DNA of 64,000 nt, taken from assembly GCA_030704615.1 (NCBI GenBank), contig CM060732.1:45055053-45119052 (forward strand), written 5' to 3'. Made by a program: the position numbers and the translations under genes. Under the pieces are notes generated by a model. It saw nothing but the letters and a program-made list of their open reading frames with translations, made no database searches and was not told the DNA's origin. This DNA comes from Takakia lepidozioides (Eukaryota; Streptophyta; Takakiopsida; Takakiales; Takakiaceae). Shown in pieces: positions 61,458 through 64,000 of the stretch; the stretch's first letter is position 1; every line of letters starts with the position of its first letter.

Positions 61458-63833
61458 TCATTTTAATGCCGCTGCTTCTTTTGACTTGTCGTCCTCCTCG
61501 GACTCAGACTGTGAGAGGAGAATGTGAATGCCCTGGCGACCCAACCCTTGCCTTGAATACTCTCGCCATCGTCGGGCAGCTGCCGCAGTTTTGGCTGCTC
61601 TTTCTCGTGCATACGTGTCCTCTGCTCACAAGATTTAATTCTCATCTTAGCCACCAGCCTAAGTCCTTGTGGTTTTAGTCATCAAAAATTCAGAATCTTT
61701 GAAAAAGTAAATTGAAGGCACGATGATACAGAGACACACGACGGGTCACAGCACGCACTGCTCCGAAAACAAACATGGCAATATAATATCTGTCACCACA
61801 CCTGGAGAGATACCCCAACTTGTTCTGTTGAAACAGACATGGAGCAATTTCCTACAGTGAATCAAGCTGCCAGTTTACAAATTAAATCCCTTTGTCTGAC
61901 GAGTGCCGTACCTGGCTGGGGATCACCATCGCCTCCAGGTCGAGACCACATGCCTTGCCACCATGGACCCTTCACACTTCCCTTTTCTTTCATCATCCGG
62001 ACTTGTGCCCGTTCCTGCAATGTCAGGTCAACCACTGGATAAACGGAATGAACTGTCTGAGAGGTTGATCAGACTACAGTGGAGTTGCAGACAGATACTC
62101 CATACCTGCTGCTACATGCCAAAGACAAATTGACACAACCAACCATGAAGATAATACACATAACGTGTTTCAATAATGAGAGAGAGTAATACCAGAGCCT
62201 TTGCTTGCCGCTTTTCCCATCTCCAGCTTGCCTGCAAAGCGCAATCATAAAATCAAAGTGGGGTCAGATTGCCGTAAGGTTGATTCAACCTGCAGAGACT
62301 GTTCTGTTATGAGGTCCTCCAAGCTCCTGATGTTAAACTCATGGTTAATGGTTGATAGAGTGAAGTCGCTACATGAGTGTTTTACTACTTTCGAAAGAGC
62401 AGCTTTCCACTAATAATCCCATATATATATTGATGCAAAGTAGTCAGATGAGCAAAAGAATGCACCAAGCTTCTAGAGAAAACCAGGACAACACACAAGC
62501 TTTCCAAAATGTCACAGTTCAGAAACTGTCAAGCATGTCCCATCTACAAGCAGCCAGGATTCACCAGTAGTCAGGAAGAAACTGATGCCTAGCCAATTAT
62601 TCTATACACAAAGGATAGGCTCATTAAAGAGTTCACATAGACCTTAATGGTCACTTCCTGCAGTCCATTTCTGTGTTTCTTCAGAAAACTAAACCAGAGT
62701 TGATGTTGCGACATCACCTGAGCAAAGACATCAGGAGATTGATAGCCCATTCCAGACAGCATCATGCCCACCTGCACTTCCACACATCTGAACATTAATC
62801 ATTCTTACTGTATTCCAAGGAAAGAATTAATCACTGTAAACGTCCGAGCTTGGTCACAATGTTTTAGTCTCCTCTTGAATAAAATGCTGTTTGAATAGGC
62901 TTTGCAGTCCTAAGGTGCTAAGCAAAGAAAATCCCGGGTTATTCATTTCTGACATCACAACCAATCTCTGATCAATTCGATTGCTTGAGCAAACGCTGAA
63001 ATGTGAATTAATATGCTGCAATTTCCAATCAATGAAAGGGCTAAGAAGTTCGTATGTACATTGACGCGCTCAATTCTCCTCATTTCGTCCTCCAGCAATG
63101 TCAGCTGGGCAGGTGATACCCAGTGAATGCAGTCAACAGGACTGCATAAGCCAAAAAAAACATTTTCTCTTAGAATTATAGATGAACTTTTTGCTGGGGC
63201 AATTGTAACAGAAGCAAAGCACCACATCTTCCTGTTCATGCAGACTGAATACAGTATTAATTCAGAGTCAAACCAGGGACTGAAAAGAGAGAGAGAGAGA
63301 GAAGCCCATAGTTGCCCAAGACTGAGTGACAAAGAATGAAAGTAAAAAAGAACTTTATTACACGCCAGAGGACACAAGGGACAGAGAGCAGTAGGAACCG
63401 AAAGAACCATAGAACTAGTAGCTAGTGAGGTATGGAGAGAGAGCCCCTTTCCTGACCCAACTGCAATCCAGGATTCATTACAAAACTAAGTGCGAAACCT
63501 CCATGACACCATCATCTGACTGTAGATCTCTTCCTCATTTGTGCCCATCTGCCAGTCTTCTTCCACCCATCCCTTAATCACTCCCAATATAGAGGAAGGC
63601 AGTAGCCCTTCCGGGTGAAGAGACACATAATTTACACATGCTTCAGCAGGAGACCCCCTTGTATCTTTAGAAATAACTGAAATGGTGAAGAGATATGAGT
63701 TGTAATCCATACCATGTCTCAATGGCCAACTGAGCCAACGGACCATTATTTTTCTGACAAAACACACGTGCCCGTCCAAATTCCTCCTCTATTTCAAATG
63801 TGTCTTCTGCAGTGTTAGCACAGTTCTTGCAGC
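61458..63833 (-). CDS. Plastid-type DnaJ/ferredoxin-domain protein, 3' part (6 exons in view)
   Basis: Chloroplast J-protein with a ferredoxin-like 4Fe-4S domain (the Arabidopsis DJC76/77/82 group); such proteins are co-chaperones tied to photosynthesis upkeep. Exons (high to low): 63833-63713, 63141-63060, 62771-62718, 62231-62193, 62014-61912 and 61621-61458, all GT-AG and in phase, ending TGA. The first gives GCKNCANTAEDTFEIEEEFG and RARVFCQKNN, with two cluster cysteines; the second supplies CPVDCIHWVSPAQLTLLEDE and MRRIERVN. Then come LSGMGYQSPDVFAQ, ASWRWEKRQAKAL, ERAQVRMMKEKG and the tail AAKTAAAARRWREYSRQGLG. The transit peptide, J-domain and first cluster cysteine must lie past the right edge of the window. 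No frame break is seen. Confidence 0.88.
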
Positions 63834-64000
63834 CTGCAGAGATCCATGAAAGTATTCAACAACATATTGAATGCAAAAATGCCCCCATCAAAATTGCTAT
63901 AATGAATCCACATATAATATATACTAGATTGGCCTGTGCCATTGAGCACATATTGTACTGTCATTTTTGTATTCCAGAAAAACCCAATCTGCTATTTTTC

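Noticed and set aside
1-64000. tRNA or rRNA genes
   Set aside because: I looked for A/B box and CCA-stem patterns and conserved rRNA words and saw none I could support by eye; a covariance-model scan would settle this.

Overview
The window is nuclear DNA of a land plant. Every confident gene is split by GT-AG introns, and the set is plant specific: a ferric-chelate reductase (FRO family), a COR413 plasma-membrane protein, an ASPM-type microtubule protein, a DUF1685 protein and a plastid-type DnaJ/ferredoxin protein. A seed-free plant such as a fern is my guess, from the style of the pentatricopeptide fragments and the mix of old repeats. The sequence alone does not prove it.

Layout. 1-11,000: no gene recognised, AT-rich, old repeats. 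11,033-17,644 (+): a complete eight-exon FRO gene (756 codons plus stop) with a TATA box; its sixth intron holds a probable hAT-like insertion. 17,654-21,259: a CACTA element with matching ends and a 3-bp target duplication, starting nine bases after the FRO stop codon and carrying broken PPR and other gene pieces. 22,354-33,100: a nest of LTR retroelements. An old minus-strand Ty3/gypsy copy (RT at 32.4-33.1 kb, integrase at 22.35-23.05 kb) appears to be split by a younger insertion. The younger element has an LTR (about 23,066-24,138), a primer-binding site, leader ORFs, gag with two zinc knuckles and a truncated protease. It is joined tail-to-tail at about 28,814 to an inverted segment that encodes a full-motif C5-cytosine DNA methyltransferase followed by the start of a reverse-transcriptase region. 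At 30.9-31.86 kb lies an array of about 17 near-palindromic 26-bp units. 33,540-34,400: Ty1/copia RNase H end plus a probable LTR.

34,953-43,062 (-): a 14-exon ASPM-like gene (1,375 codons plus stop). 43,730-44,560: a degenerate GGGTTACA-type minisatellite. 44,931-46,495 (+): a four-exon COR413-PM gene (206 codons plus stop). 48,182-49,519 (-): a two-exon DUF1685 gene. 53,775-55,412: tandem duplications of unknown sequence. 56,291-57,423: a fold-back element with long inverted arms and a 9-bp flanking direct repeat. 61,458-63,833 (-): the last six exons in view of a DnaJ/ferredoxin gene whose 5' part lies beyond the window.

The host genes form no common pathway. The best candidate for something new is the methyltransferase: downstream of it, in the same frame apart from one TAG, comes sequence typical of the start of a Ty3/gypsy RT, so it was probably part of a pol polyprotein. 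Methyltransferase capture by retrotransposons is known from dinoflagellates and charophyte algae; a land-plant case would deserve a check.
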